Of a stretch of DNA of 64,000 nucleotides, positions 50,193 through 57,500 are shown piece after piece. Source of the DNA: Nocardiopsis dassonvillei subsp. dassonvillei DSM 43111 (lineage in GTDB: Bacteria; Actinomycetota; Actinomycetes; Streptosporangiales; Streptosporangiaceae); the NCBI RefSeq assembly GCF_000092985.1, contig NC_014211.1:310001-374000 (forward strand). The letters are read 5' to 3'. The notes below the pieces were generated by a model, which saw nothing but the letters and a program-made list of their open reading frames with translations, made no database searches and had not been told where the DNA came from. Both the position numbers and the translations under genes were made by a program. Every line of letters begins with the position of its first letter. The stretch's first letter is position 1.

Positions 50193-50954
50193 ATGGGTGT
50201 CGCTGGTGGGGAAGTCATTGTCACGGCCCTCACGCACCGGGGCGCTATCCGCCCCGCCAACGAGGACGCCGTCGTCATGGGTGCCCTGACCGTCGCCAGT
50301 GCGAACATGACCTCGCCGGTGCGTTGCGTCCTCCCGGTCGGGGAGCCCGTCATCCTGGCGGTCGCCGACGGGATCGGCGGTCAGGCCGCGGGGGAGATCG
50401 CCTCCGAGCACGCCGTGCACCGCATGGCCGAGATGGGTCCGCGGCTCAGCGGCCCCGAGGAGATAGCCCAGCTGCTGAGCAACATCGACGAGGAGATCAA
50501 GGACCACGCCACCCAGCACACCGAGTTCTCCGGCATGGGGACCACGGTCGCGGGCGTCCTGCTCAACAACGACGGCAACTTCTGGTTCAACGTCGGCGAC
50601 TCCCGCACCTACCGCCTGGAGGGGCGCCGCCTGCGCCAGCTCTCGGAGGACGACTCGCCCGCGCTGCCCCCGTCCGAGGACGGCCGTCCGGTCACCACGA
50701 ACTTCATCACCCAGTCCCTGGGCGGCAGTTCGGGCGGCACGATGGTCCCGCACGTGGGCCGGGACGACGCGGCCGACCCCAGCGCCTGGCTCATGTGCAG
50801 CGACGGCCTGTCCGACCTGGTCCTGCCCGAGGAGATGGAGCGGATGATCGCCGAGGCGGGCAGCGACGAGGCCGCCGTGTACGCCCTGTGGCAGGCCGCC
50901 ATGGAGGCGGGCGGCAAGGACAACATCAGCATCCTGCTGGCACGCCGCGTCTGA
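50193..50954 (+). CDS. PP2C-family serine/threonine phosphatase (PPM)
   Basis: This 253-residue phosphatase has the metal-binding motifs RPANEDAVV, VADGIGGQAAGE, MCSDGLSDLV and GGKDNISILL in the correct order, each with its Asp. It dephosphorylates Ser/Thr-phosphorylated proteins in the cytosol; no membrane helix is present. ATG 50193 is chosen for the GGGAGGAAGG site just upstream; in-frame starts 21 bases earlier are less likely. No Ser/Thr kinase or FHA gene lies alongside. Confidence 0.92.
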   Translation: MGVAGGEVIVTALTHRGAIRPANEDAVVMGALTVASANMTSPVRCVLPVGEPVILAVADGIGGQAAGEIASEHAVHRMAEMGPRLSGPEEIAQLLSNIDEEIKDHATQHTEFSGMGTTVAGVLLNNDGNFWFNVGDSRTYRLEGRRLRQLSEDDSPALPPSEDGRPVTTNFITQSLGGSSGGTMVPHVGRDDAADPSAWLMCSDGLSDLVLPEEMERMIAEAGSDEAAVYALWQAAMEAGGKDNISILLARRV

Positions 50955-51142
50955 CCCGTCCCGCCCGACCCGGCCCCGACGGTCGGCCGGCGTTCCCGAC
51001 CGAGCCGGTTCCGCCCACCGGCCCCGCCCCCTCCACCCACCAGCCTCCCCCGACGCACGGCCCCCGCGCGAGCGGACGCCGCCGACGCCCCCGTGTCCGC
51101 CCTCCCCGTCGCGGGGCGGGCGGACCGGGCACCGAACACGAC

Positions 51143-51189
51143 GAGGGGCCCGCACGCCCTCCCCGCGGGGAGGCGCGTACGGGCCCCTC
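51143..51189. terminator. Large bidirectional terminator between PP2C and CopC genes
   Basis: GAGGGGCCCG (51143-51152) pairs with CGGGCCCCTC (51180-51189) and inside it CCTCCCCG pairs with CGGGGAGG (51158-51173). It lies in the convergent gap close to the CopC stop. Confidence 0.75.
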
Positions 51190-51201
51190 GGCCTTCCGGT
51201 A

Positions 51202-51882
51202 CTACTTCTGCCCGGCGTCCCCGCCCGGGCGCCTGCGCATGCGCACGGCCACGAGCACGACCGCGGCGATGCCGGCGACCGCGACGACGGCCACGACCGC
51301 CAGCGCCACCGGTGACACGCCGCCCGACTCCTCCTCGGCCGCGGCCTCGTCCGCGTTCGCCTCGCCGGAGGGCCCCTGCGCCTGCTCCTGCGCCGTCTCC
51401 CCGGCGGGCTCCTGCGCGGTCTCGCTCTCCTCGGGCTCCGGCGCCGCCGCGGCGACGGCCTCCTCGGTCACCGAGAACGTCAGGGTGTCCTGGATCGGGT
51501 GGCCGTCGGAGGAGACCACGCGGAACCCGATGGTGTACTCACCGGCCTGGTCCAGCGGGGCCAGACCCACCGACACGTCCGTGCCGTCGAAGGTCAGGTC
51601 CCCCTCCTCGTAGGTGGTCTCCTCGTCCGGCCCCGTGACGACGACGGCGCTGCCGCTGCCGCCCTCCATCGGCGAGTTGTTGAAGCTCAGCACGACCTCC
51701 TCGGGCACGGTGTCCAGGGTGGCCCCGTCCTCCGGGTTGGACCCGGTCAGGACGTCGTGCGCCAGCGCGGGCGAGGGGGCCAGGGCCAGGGCGGCCGCGG
51801 CGAGGGGGGCGAGTACGGCGGCGGCCGCGCGCGCAAGCGCGCGTGCGGGGGCCGCGGTGTCGGGGGTGCGGGTGGTGGTCAT
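51202..51882 (-). CDS. copC: CopC-domain copper-binding protein, membrane-anchored
   Basis: From ATG 51882 this 226-residue protein has a signal peptide ending ALA before H42, which would be the N-terminal histidine of the mature protein as in the CopC copper brace, a CopC beta-sandwich (about residues 42-140) with a second copper-binding DGHPI loop, an Ala/Glu-rich linker and a C-terminal membrane helix (about 190-212). It binds Cu(II) outside the cell. A GAGGGAAG ribosome-like site lies before the ATG. No CopD or YcnI gene is adjacent in the usual form. The reading frame upstream is open (see the longer entry). Confidence 0.88.
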   Translation of the reverse strand: MTTTRTPDTAAPARALARAAAAVLAPLAAAALALAPSPALAHDVLTGSNPEDGATLDTVPEEVVLSFNNSPMEGGSGSAVVVTGPDEETTYEEGDLTFDGTDVSVGLAPLDQAGEYTIGFRVVSSDGHPIQDTLTFSVTEEAVAAAAPEPEESETAQEPAGETAQEQAQGPSGEANADEAAAEEESGGVSPVALAVVAVVAVAGIAAVVLVAVRMRRRPGGDAGQK

Positions 51883-52506
51883 GTCTTCCCTCAGTTCTCG
51901 GTACGTTCCGGCGTGCGCGCGGGGGCGTCGTGGAAGGACGCCCGGGAGGAGGGGAGGTCCGCGCGGGCCGTGCGCCGAGAGCGCGACGGGCGGGGGAGCG
52001 GTACGGGAGGCGGCGCACGCGACCGGTACGCGGGCGCCGAACGCGATGCCGGGCACGCGCAGCGGCGGCAGGGCCCGGGTGAGCAGGGCGGTCAGGAACC
52101 ACAGGGCCGCCTCGCCGTGGGCGAGCAGCGCCGACGCCAGCAGGGCCGCCCACAGGTGCGCGAACAGCATGCCGGGCGCGAGGCCGAGGGTGTGGGTGAG
52201 CAGGCCGTGCCCGGTGTGGTCGGCGCCGGTGTCGAGGACCCCGGGGACGGGTTCGCCCGAACCCTGGAACACCAGGTGCAGGAGGATCTGCACGCAGGCC
52301 ATGACGGCGAAGATGTCGCCGAACCCGCGCATCGTGCGGGTGAAGTACCACAGCAGGGGGAACAGGACCGCGGTCGCCGCGGCCAGCCCTCCGGGGGAGG
52401 CGGGCGCCGCGGCCCACAGGTTGTGCCCGCCCCAGGCAAGCCCCGTGCACGCAGCGGCCAGAAGGGCCGTGCGCAGGAGGCGGAGTGTGCCGTGAGCGGG
52501 TCGCAC
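51202..52506 (-). CDS. Membrane protein read in frame into CopC
   Basis: From GTG 52506 the frame encodes about 200 residues with four to five hydrophobic segments (HGTLRLLRTALLAAA, VLFPLLWYFTRTMRGFGDIFAVMACVQILLHLVF, LAPGMLFAHLWAALLASALLA) typical of small actinobacterial membrane proteins found near copC genes. No stop codon separates it from CopC. The linking stretch (VALSAHGPRGPPLLPG...) looks like a former C-terminus. Either a 434-residue fusion is made, or the stop was lost and CopC is still started internally at 51882. Confidence 0.6.
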   Translation of the reverse strand: MRPAHGTLRLLRTALLAAACTGLAWGGHNLWAAAPASPGGLAAATAVLFPLLWYFTRTMRGFGDIFAVMACVQILLHLVFQGSGEPVPGVLDTGADHTGHGLLTHTLGLAPGMLFAHLWAALLASALLAHGEAALWFLTALLTRALPPLRVPGIAFGARVPVACAASRTAPPPVALSAHGPRGPPLLPGVLPRRPRAHAGTYRELREDMTTTRTPDTAAPARALARAAAAVLAPLAAAALALAPSPALAHDVLTGSNPEDGATLDTVPEEVVLSFNNSPMEGGSGSAVVVTGPDEETTYEEGDLTFDGTDVSVGLAPLDQAGEYTIGFRVVSSDGHPIQDTLTFSVTEEAVAAAAPEPEESETAQEPAGETAQEQAQGPSGEANADEAAAEEESGGVSPVALAVVAVVAVAGIAAVVLVAVRMRRRPGGDAGQK

Positions 52507-52689
52507 GAGAAAGAACCTAGGCCGTGCCCCGGAGGGTCGCAAGATCCCCTGGGGACGGCGGACGCGCGGCCCGGGCGGACCGGGCGGACCGGCGCGGGAC
52601 GCGGACGAGGCGGGGCCGGACCGGGGGAGGGAGCGAGGGGCTGGACCGCCGGGCGGGCCGACGCCCTCCGGCGGTCCCCGTCGCCCTCG

Positions 52690-52959
52690 TCAGTGACGAC
52701 CGGCGGGGACGAGTTCGCGGCGCATGTAGCGGCGCTCCTCGGGGGTGGTCCCACCCCAGACTCCGTGGGCCTCTCCCGCCCGCAGGGCCCACCGCAGGCA
52801 CTCTTGGCGAACAGTACAGCTGCGGCAGACGGCGATGGCCTGCTCGGTGTCGGCGCGCCCGATCCCGGTGCTGCTCACCGGAAAGAAGATCTCCGGGTCC
52901 TGCGAGCGGCAGTTGCCCTGCAGGACCCAGTCCTCGCTCTCGTGGTACAGGCGGTTCAC
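52690..52959 (-). CDS. WhiB-like iron-sulfur transcription factor
   Basis: This 89-residue Wbl protein has the four cluster cysteines C17, C45, C48 and C54 and the GVWGG turn (residues 66-70), followed by the basic tail RRYMRRE. It would bind a [4Fe-4S] cluster, contact the main sigma factor and bind DNA. The short form with GNCRSQDPEIFFPV resembles the WblE/WhiB1 group, but the exact ortholog is not certain. The GTG 52959 start has a GGAGG site six bases upstream. It is monocistronic. Confidence 0.92.
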   Translation of the reverse strand: MNRLYHESEDWVLQGNCRSQDPEIFFPVSSTGIGRADTEQAIAVCRSCTVRQECLRWALRAGEAHGVWGGTTPEERRYMRRELVPAGRH

Positions 52960-53087
52960 GGGCGCCTCCGATCCGTGGCTGGTGGTCCCTGGCCCCGTGC
53001 CGCGTCACCACGGCCGGGTCAGGGGGTTTCTCCGCCCCACCGCCCTCGGGTGATCGACCCGGGAACTGCGGCGCGGCGATGCGACCA

Positions 53088-53116
53088 ATTGTAGTACGAC
53101 TCAACGTAGTACTACA
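53088..53116 (-). promoter_or_regulatory. WhiB-like gene promoter with palindrome in place of the -35
   Basis: On the minus strand a good -10, TACAAT (53093-53088), has no matching -35. Its place is taken by GTAGTACTAC (53106-53115), a perfect 10-base palindrome, and a direct GTAGTAC copy (53091-53097) overlaps the -10. Arms TGTAGTAC and GTACTACA also form a wider dyad (53090-53116). The layout suggests an activator site and a second, repressing site. Leader to the GTG is about 120 bases. Confidence 0.65.
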
Positions 53117-53644
53117 CGGAGTCTGCGCGAAAAGACCGGAAATCTCAAGGGCGCCTCCGGGGGGCGGGCCGCCCCCGCCCGCGGGCGCGCCCCGGGGTGG
53201 GGGCTGGGGCCCGACCCTCCCCCTGCCCCCACGCGGCCGCGCCAAAGGCCGCGTCCTTGCGCGTGTCGGCGTTTCGGGTGTGCCGGCAGCTCCTTCCGGC
53301 GTACCGTGTGGCGCGGGCGCGGAGCCCCCAAGTGGCGTTATGTCGCGAGCTTTCCACCGAATTGATGTGACTTAACGCACGCTTAATATTGCTCCGCGAG
53401 GATCTATGTTTGACCCTGACGGTTGTCGGTCCACCGAACGCCGGCGACCGCCCTCCCCGGCGGAGCCCCGAGCCCGCCCCACACGGCCGCGGCGCCGAAC
53501 CCCCTGTTGGGCGGGGCGTGAGCGTGTGTCCCGTCCGCTCCCGGACGTCCCCCGAAAGTCCAGGTCAGAGCTTTGGGGCGCCGCTAAATAAACAGGCCAT
53601 ACCCGTGGGCGGTCTGCCCAAACATCCGCGAGCGGCCTCCACGA
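53117..53644. other. Non-coding stretch between the WhiB-like and ectA genes
   Basis: No convincing gene in these 528 bases. The first half is GC-rich with short inverted words. The second half becomes AT-richer and carries a candidate plus-strand promoter at 53362-53389. A 61-codon frame at 53406-53591 has Arg/Pro-rich content without family likeness and is probably not real. Confidence 0.45.
53362..53389 (+). promoter_or_regulatory. Upstream promoter candidate for the ectoine operon
   Basis: TTGATG (53362-53367), a 16-base spacer and TAATAT (53384-53389) form a plausible sigma-70 promoter pointing at ectA, about 290 bases upstream of its start. A long leader would result; it could equally drive a small transcript. 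Confidence 0.5.
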
Positions 53645-53672
53645 AATGTCATTGACATTCGTTCGCTAAATT
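53645..53672 (+). promoter_or_regulatory. Palindrome and possible leaderless promoter directly at ectA
   Basis: AATGTCA-T-TGACATT (53645-53659) is a perfect 15-base palindrome, extended with one bulge to ACGAA and TTCGT. It occupies the -35 position for a TAAATT -10 (53667-53672). Transcription would then begin at or next to the GTG start at 53681, a leaderless message. The dyad is a strong candidate for the ectoine regulator site. Confidence 0.6.
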
Positions 53673-53680
53673 CGATCGAC

Positions 53681-54271
53681 GTGCCACATCTACGAACGAA
53701 CCTCCAAGCACGCGACCGGACTGACACCGGGGCCACGGCCTCGGAAAATCCAGGTGCCGCGGGCCGTGGAGGCGTGCGCCTGTCGCACCCGTCCCCGGAG
53801 GACGGACCGCACATGTGGCGGCTGGCGCGGGAGAACGGCATGGACGCCAACTCCCCGTACGCCTACGCGCTCTGGTGCCGGGACTTCGCCACGACCAGCG
53901 TCGTCGCCCGCGACGACGAGGGCCGTGTCGCGGCCTACGTCACCGGTTACGTGCGGCCCGACGACCCCGACACCTACTTCCTCTGGCAGGTCGCCGTCGA
54001 CTCCGCGTACCGCGGACAGGGGCTGGCCCGCCGGATGCTCGACTTCGTCGGCGACCGGATCACCGACCGCGGCCTGCGCTACCTCGAAGCGACCGTCACC
54101 GCCGACAACACCGCCTCCCGCGCCCTGTTCGCCTCGTTCGCCCGGGACCGGGGCGCCGAGGCGGTGTGGAGTCCGCTCTTCACCGGGGAACACTTCCCCC
54201 AGGAGGACACCCCCCACGACCCCGAGGACCTCGTACGCATCGGACCTCTCGGAGCCGGGCCCGGAGCATGA
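53681..54271 (+). CDS. ectA: L-2,4-diaminobutyrate N(gamma)-acetyltransferase
   Basis: This 196-residue GNAT enzyme acetylates diaminobutyrate, the second step of ectoine synthesis. The acetyl-CoA site is the YRGQGLARRML loop (about residues 110-120). LSHPSPEDGPHMWRLARENGMDANSPYAYALWCRDF is the EctA-specific substrate region (about 31-67), and a VTADNTASRALFASFAR helix follows the GNAT core. The GTG at 53681 lacks a clear ribosome site, in line with a leaderless start; a shorter start is possible but no better codon precedes the conserved region. ectB follows after 89 bases. Confidence 0.95.
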   Translation: MPHLRTNLQARDRTDTGATASENPGAAGRGGVRLSHPSPEDGPHMWRLARENGMDANSPYAYALWCRDFATTSVVARDDEGRVAAYVTGYVRPDDPDTYFLWQVAVDSAYRGQGLARRMLDFVGDRITDRGLRYLEATVTADNTASRALFASFARDRGAEAVWSPLFTGEHFPQEDTPHDPEDLVRIGPLGAGPGA

Positions 54272-54360
54272 CCGACCGTCCGCACCGGACCCGTTCGACC
54301 CACCCCGTCGCCCAAGCCATGAGCCCACGAACCTGGGATAAAGGAACCGAGGAACACACG

Positions 54361-55626
54361 ATGGAGACCTTCCAGCGCCTGGAGTCCGAAGTCCGCGGAT
54401 ACTGCCGGAACTGGCCGGTCGTGTTCGACCGGGCCGTCGGTAGCCACGTCTACTCCGAGGACGGCAAGCCCTACCTCGACTTCTTCGCGGGTGCGGGGTC
54501 GCTCAACTACGGGCACAACAACCCCGAGCTGAAGACCTCGCTCATCGAGTACCTGACCGACGACAAGATCGTGCACAGCCTCGACGCCTACAGCGTGGCC
54601 AAACGCGAGTTCCTGAAGACCTTCGAGGAGATCATCCTCAAACCCCGGGGCCTCGACTACAAGGTCCAGTTCCCCGGACCCGCGGGCAACAACGCGGTCG
54701 AGGCCGCGCTCAAGCTGGCCCGCAAGTACACCGGTCGCGAGACCATCGTCAACTTCACCAACGGCTTCCACGGCATGACCCTGGGCGCCCTGGCCGTCAC
54801 CGGCAACTCGATGAAGCGCGGCGGCGCGGGCGTGCCGCTGGGCCACGTCGCCACGATGCCGTTCGACAACTACCTGGACGGCAAGACGCCGGACTTCCTG
54901 TGGCTGCGCAGCCTGCTGGACGACAGCGGCAGCGGCCTGGACAAGCCCGCGGCCGTCATCGTCGAGACGGTCCAGGGCGAGGGCGGCATCAACGCCGCCA
55001 GCGCCCAGTGGCTGCGCGAGCTCTCGGACCTGTGCCGCGAGTACGGCATCCTCATGATCGTCGACGACATCCAGATGGGCTGCGGCCGCACCGGCGACTT
55101 CTTCAGCTTCGAGGAGGCCGGGATCACCCCGGACATCGTCACGCTGTCCAAGTCCATCAGCGGCTACGGCCTGCCCATGGCCCTCACCCTGTTCAAGCGC
55201 GAGCTGGACGTGTGGGAGCCGGGTGAGCACAACGGCACCTTCCGCGGGTTCAACCCGGCCATGGTGACCGCCGTCGGGGCCCTGCGCCGCTACTGGAGCG
55301 ACTCGGCCTTCTCCGACTCCGTCAAGGCCAAGGGCGACATGGTCGCCGCCCGCCTGGCCGAGATGGCCGCCGAGCACGCCGAGTTCGGCGCGCACGTGCG
55401 CGGCCGCGGCCTGGCCCGGGGCCTGGCCTTCGAGCAGACCGACATCGCCAAGAAGGTCGCCGCCGAGTCCTTCGAGCGGGGCCTGCTCCTGGAGACCTCC
55501 GGCCCCGAGGACGAGGTGGCCAAACTCCTGCCGCCGCTCACGGCGAGCGAGGAGGAACTCACGGCCGGTCTTGACATCATGGCTGACGCGGCCCGCGCCG
55601 CGGTCAAGGCGGCCCAGCCCGCCTAG
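54361..55626 (+). CDS. ectB: Diaminobutyrate-2-oxoglutarate aminotransferase
   Basis: This 421-residue PLP enzyme of the class III aminotransferase group makes L-2,4-diaminobutyrate from aspartate semialdehyde and glutamate. The PLP lysine is K264 in LSKSISGYG; VDDIQMGCGRTG (about 230-241) supplies the Asp that holds the pyridine nitrogen, and PGPAGNNAVEAALKLARKY the phosphate-cup region. Length and order are normal for EctB. ATG 54361 follows a GAGGAACAC site. It is the central gene of ectABC. Confidence 0.96.
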   Translation: METFQRLESEVRGYCRNWPVVFDRAVGSHVYSEDGKPYLDFFAGAGSLNYGHNNPELKTSLIEYLTDDKIVHSLDAYSVAKREFLKTFEEIILKPRGLDYKVQFPGPAGNNAVEAALKLARKYTGRETIVNFTNGFHGMTLGALAVTGNSMKRGGAGVPLGHVATMPFDNYLDGKTPDFLWLRSLLDDSGSGLDKPAAVIVETVQGEGGINAASAQWLRELSDLCREYGILMIVDDIQMGCGRTGDFFSFEEAGITPDIVTLSKSISGYGLPMALTLFKRELDVWEPGEHNGTFRGFNPAMVTAVGALRRYWSDSAFSDSVKAKGDMVAARLAEMAAEHAEFGAHVRGRGLARGLAFEQTDIAKKVAAESFERGLLLETSGPEDEVAKLLPPLTASEEELTAGLDIMADAARAAVKAAQPA

Positions 55627-55652
55627 GGACTCCCACAGGGGGATTTCCACAC

Positions 55653-55710
55653 CACACGGTGCGGGGCCGGGCGGCGACCCTCGGGACGTCGTCCGGCCCC
55701 TCCCCGTGTG
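55653..55710 (+). terminator. Hairpin between ectB and ectC (attenuator or RNA-processing site)
   Basis: CACACGG (55653-55659) pairs with CCGTGTG (55704-55710) and GGGGCCGG (55663-55670) with CCGGCCCC (55693-55700), with further pairing possible inside. It fills most of the 129-base gap inside an operon and may reduce ectC transcription relative to ectAB. Confidence 0.5.
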
Positions 55711-55755
55711 CCGTACCACCACAGGAGCGCCGAGAGCGCGTAGAGGGGGAGCACA

Positions 55756-56151
55756 GTGATCGTTCGCAGCATGGACGAGGTCAACGACACCGACGCCGAC
55801 ATCAAGACGGAGAACTGGCGCAGCCGCCGGATCGTCCTGGCCAAGGACAAGGTCGGCTTCTCCTTCCACGAGACCGTCCTGTACGCGGGCACCGAGTCGA
55901 CCTTCTGGTACGCCAACCACGTCGAGCTCGTGCACTGCATCGAGGGCGAGGCCGAGCTGACCAACGAGGAGACCGGGGAGAAGCACATCATCACCCCGGG
56001 CACCCTCTACCTGCTCGACGGCCACGAGAGGCACACCGTCCGCCCCAAGACGGACTTCCGCGTGCTGTGCGTGTTCAACCCGCCCGTCACCGGTCGTGAG
56101 GTGCACGACGAGAACGGCGTCTACCCCCTCGTCGTCGAGGAAGACGCCTGA
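55756..56151 (+). CDS. ectC: L-ectoine synthase
   Basis: This 131-residue cupin closes N-gamma-acetyl-diaminobutyrate to ectoine. The start MIVRSMDEVNDTDADIKTENWRSRR, the WYANHVELVHCIEGEAELTNEETGE core (metal and substrate region, about residues 51-75) and LYLLDGHERHTV, with the iron-binding histidines, match EctC fully. The GTG has an AGAGGGGGA site. A strong terminator follows, so ectABC is one unit. No ectD hydroxylase gene follows. Confidence 0.97.
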   Translation: MIVRSMDEVNDTDADIKTENWRSRRIVLAKDKVGFSFHETVLYAGTESTFWYANHVELVHCIEGEAELTNEETGEKHIITPGTLYLLDGHERHTVRPKTDFRVLCVFNPPVTGREVHDENGVYPLVVEEDA

Positions 56152-56179
56152 GGCCTGATCCCAGGACTGTCGGACCACG

Positions 56180-56205
56180 CGGGCGGGGCCGGTCGGCCCC
56201 GCCCG
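56180..56205 (+). terminator. Terminator after ectC
   Basis: A perfect 12-bp stem (CGGGCGGGGCCG and CGGCCCCGCCCG) with two central bases, 28 bases after the stop codon. Confidence 0.8.
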
Positions 56206-56302
56206 TTCGCGTTCGCGGAAGGCGGCGTCCGGGCGTCCTCGGAGTGTCGCGCGGGTGGCGCCCCAGGGTGACGGAGAATCGGACCCAAAGTTACGAGCAC
56301 CA

Positions 56303-56339
56303 GGTGACCCGCCCTGAGCAGGCCAAAGGCCGGGTCACC
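56303..56339 (+). other. Leader hairpin upstream of ehuB
   Basis: GGTGACCCG (56303-56311) and CGGGTCACC (56331-56339) form a perfect 9-bp stem whose loop contains GGCC-AAA-GGCC, an alternative small stem. It lies about 235 bases upstream of ehuB, in a gap of 421 bases. An AT-richer segment with GTGAATAACCAGTGCATAAC follows at about 56352-56371 and may contain the promoter. The role is not known. Confidence 0.45.
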
Positions 56340-56572
56340 CCGAGACTGCACGTGAATAACCAGTGCATAACGGACTAATCGGGTCCTGTTACTGCCGGTC
56401 CTGCCCGGGGAGGGAGTCCCCCGTACTTGTGCCGCCGCGCCCTGTCCCCGGGCGGCGGCCGCAGCCGCGGCCCGGCGCCGCGGGCCGCCCGCGCCAGTAC
56501 CTATCCGAATGCGCGGCGCTGTCGTCCAGCCAGGCGAGGGCGCCGCTCCCGCGAGTCTTTCGAGGAGCAGTC

Positions 56573-57493
56573 GTGAAGAAGCCGGTACCCGCAGTACGCA
56601 GAGGAACCTGGGGCCGCCGTGACGCGCTCCGCCTGGGAGGAGTGGGGCTGGCCACCCTCGGACTGGCCGCCTGCACCCGCGTCGACGGCGGAGGAGGAGA
56701 GGGGGAGGAGGGCGCCTCGACCCTGGACCGGCTGCGCGAACAGGGCTTCGTGGCCGTCGGCCTCGCCAACGAGATCCCCTTCGGCTTCGTCGACGACTCC
56801 GGCAACCCGGCCGGGCAGTCCCCAGCCGTGGCGAAGGCGGTCTTCGAGGAGCTGGGCGTCCCCGAGATCCAGGCCTCCTCGGTGAACTGGGACGGGCTGA
56901 TCCCCGGCCTGAACGCGAACCGCTTCGACGTCATCGCCGCGGGCATGTTCATCACCCCCGAGCGCTGCGGACAGGTCGCCTTCAGCGAGCCCACCGCGAC
57001 CTCCCCCGAGGCCTTCATGGTCGCGGAGGGCAACCCGGAGAACATCCAGCACTTCACGGACTTCGTGGACAACCCCGACCTCATGCTCGCGGTCCTCAAC
57101 GGTTCGGTCGAGCAGACCTACGCCGAGTACTTCGAGGTCCCCGAGAACCAGATGGAGCTCATCCCCAACCAGACCGCGGGCTACGAGCTGCTGGAGGCCG
57201 GGCGCGTGGACGCGATGTCCATGCTCAGCGTGTCCCACACCTACCTCCTCCAGGACCGGGGCGGCCCCTTCGAGGTCACCGAACCCTTCTTCCCCGAGAT
57301 CGACGGCCGGGAGGAGAAGGGCTGGGGCGGGCTGTGCCTGCGCCAGCAGGACACCCAGCTCCTGGAGGAGGTCAACCGGGTGATCGCCGAGTTCAAGGAG
57401 AGCGGACGCCTCCTGGAACTGGGCGAGGAGTGGGGCTTCACCGAGGCCGACCTGCCCGACGACACGACCACCGCCGAACTCTGCGAGGGATGA
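56573..57493 (+). CDS. ehuB: Ectoine/hydroxyectoine ABC transporter substrate-binding lipoprotein
   Basis: This 306-residue binding protein has a twin-arginine-type leader (R15 R16) ending in the lipobox LAAC with C34, then an SBP family 3 domain (about residues 45-300): GFVAVGLANEIPFGFVDDSGN, NRFDVIAAGMFITPERC and GWGGLCLRQQD. Aromatic residues in these segments would cage the osmolyte. The GTG 56573 has a GAGGAG site. It is followed by ehuC after seven bases. Location after ectABC supports ectoine as ligand. Confidence 0.9.
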   Translation: MKKPVPAVRRGTWGRRDALRLGGVGLATLGLAACTRVDGGGGEGEEGASTLDRLREQGFVAVGLANEIPFGFVDDSGNPAGQSPAVAKAVFEELGVPEIQASSVNWDGLIPGLNANRFDVIAAGMFITPERCGQVAFSEPTATSPEAFMVAEGNPENIQHFTDFVDNPDLMLAVLNGSVEQTYAEYFEVPENQMELIPNQTAGYELLEAGRVDAMSMLSVSHTYLLQDRGGPFEVTEPFFPEIDGREEKGWGGLCLRQQDTQLLEEVNRVIAEFKESGRLLELGEEWGFTEADLPDDTTTAELCEG

Positions 57494-57500
57494 ACCCGCA

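Noticed and set aside
53406..53591. 61-codon frame behind the TTGATG-TAATAT promoter
   Set aside because: Arg/Pro-rich content, no match to a family and a poor ribosome site. A leader of the ect operon is more likely.
56290..56308. GTTAC and GTGAC words before ehuB as a possible GlnR site
   Set aside because: Their starts are 14 bases apart, not the 11 expected for the GlnR a/b boxes, and the second lies inside the hairpin stem.
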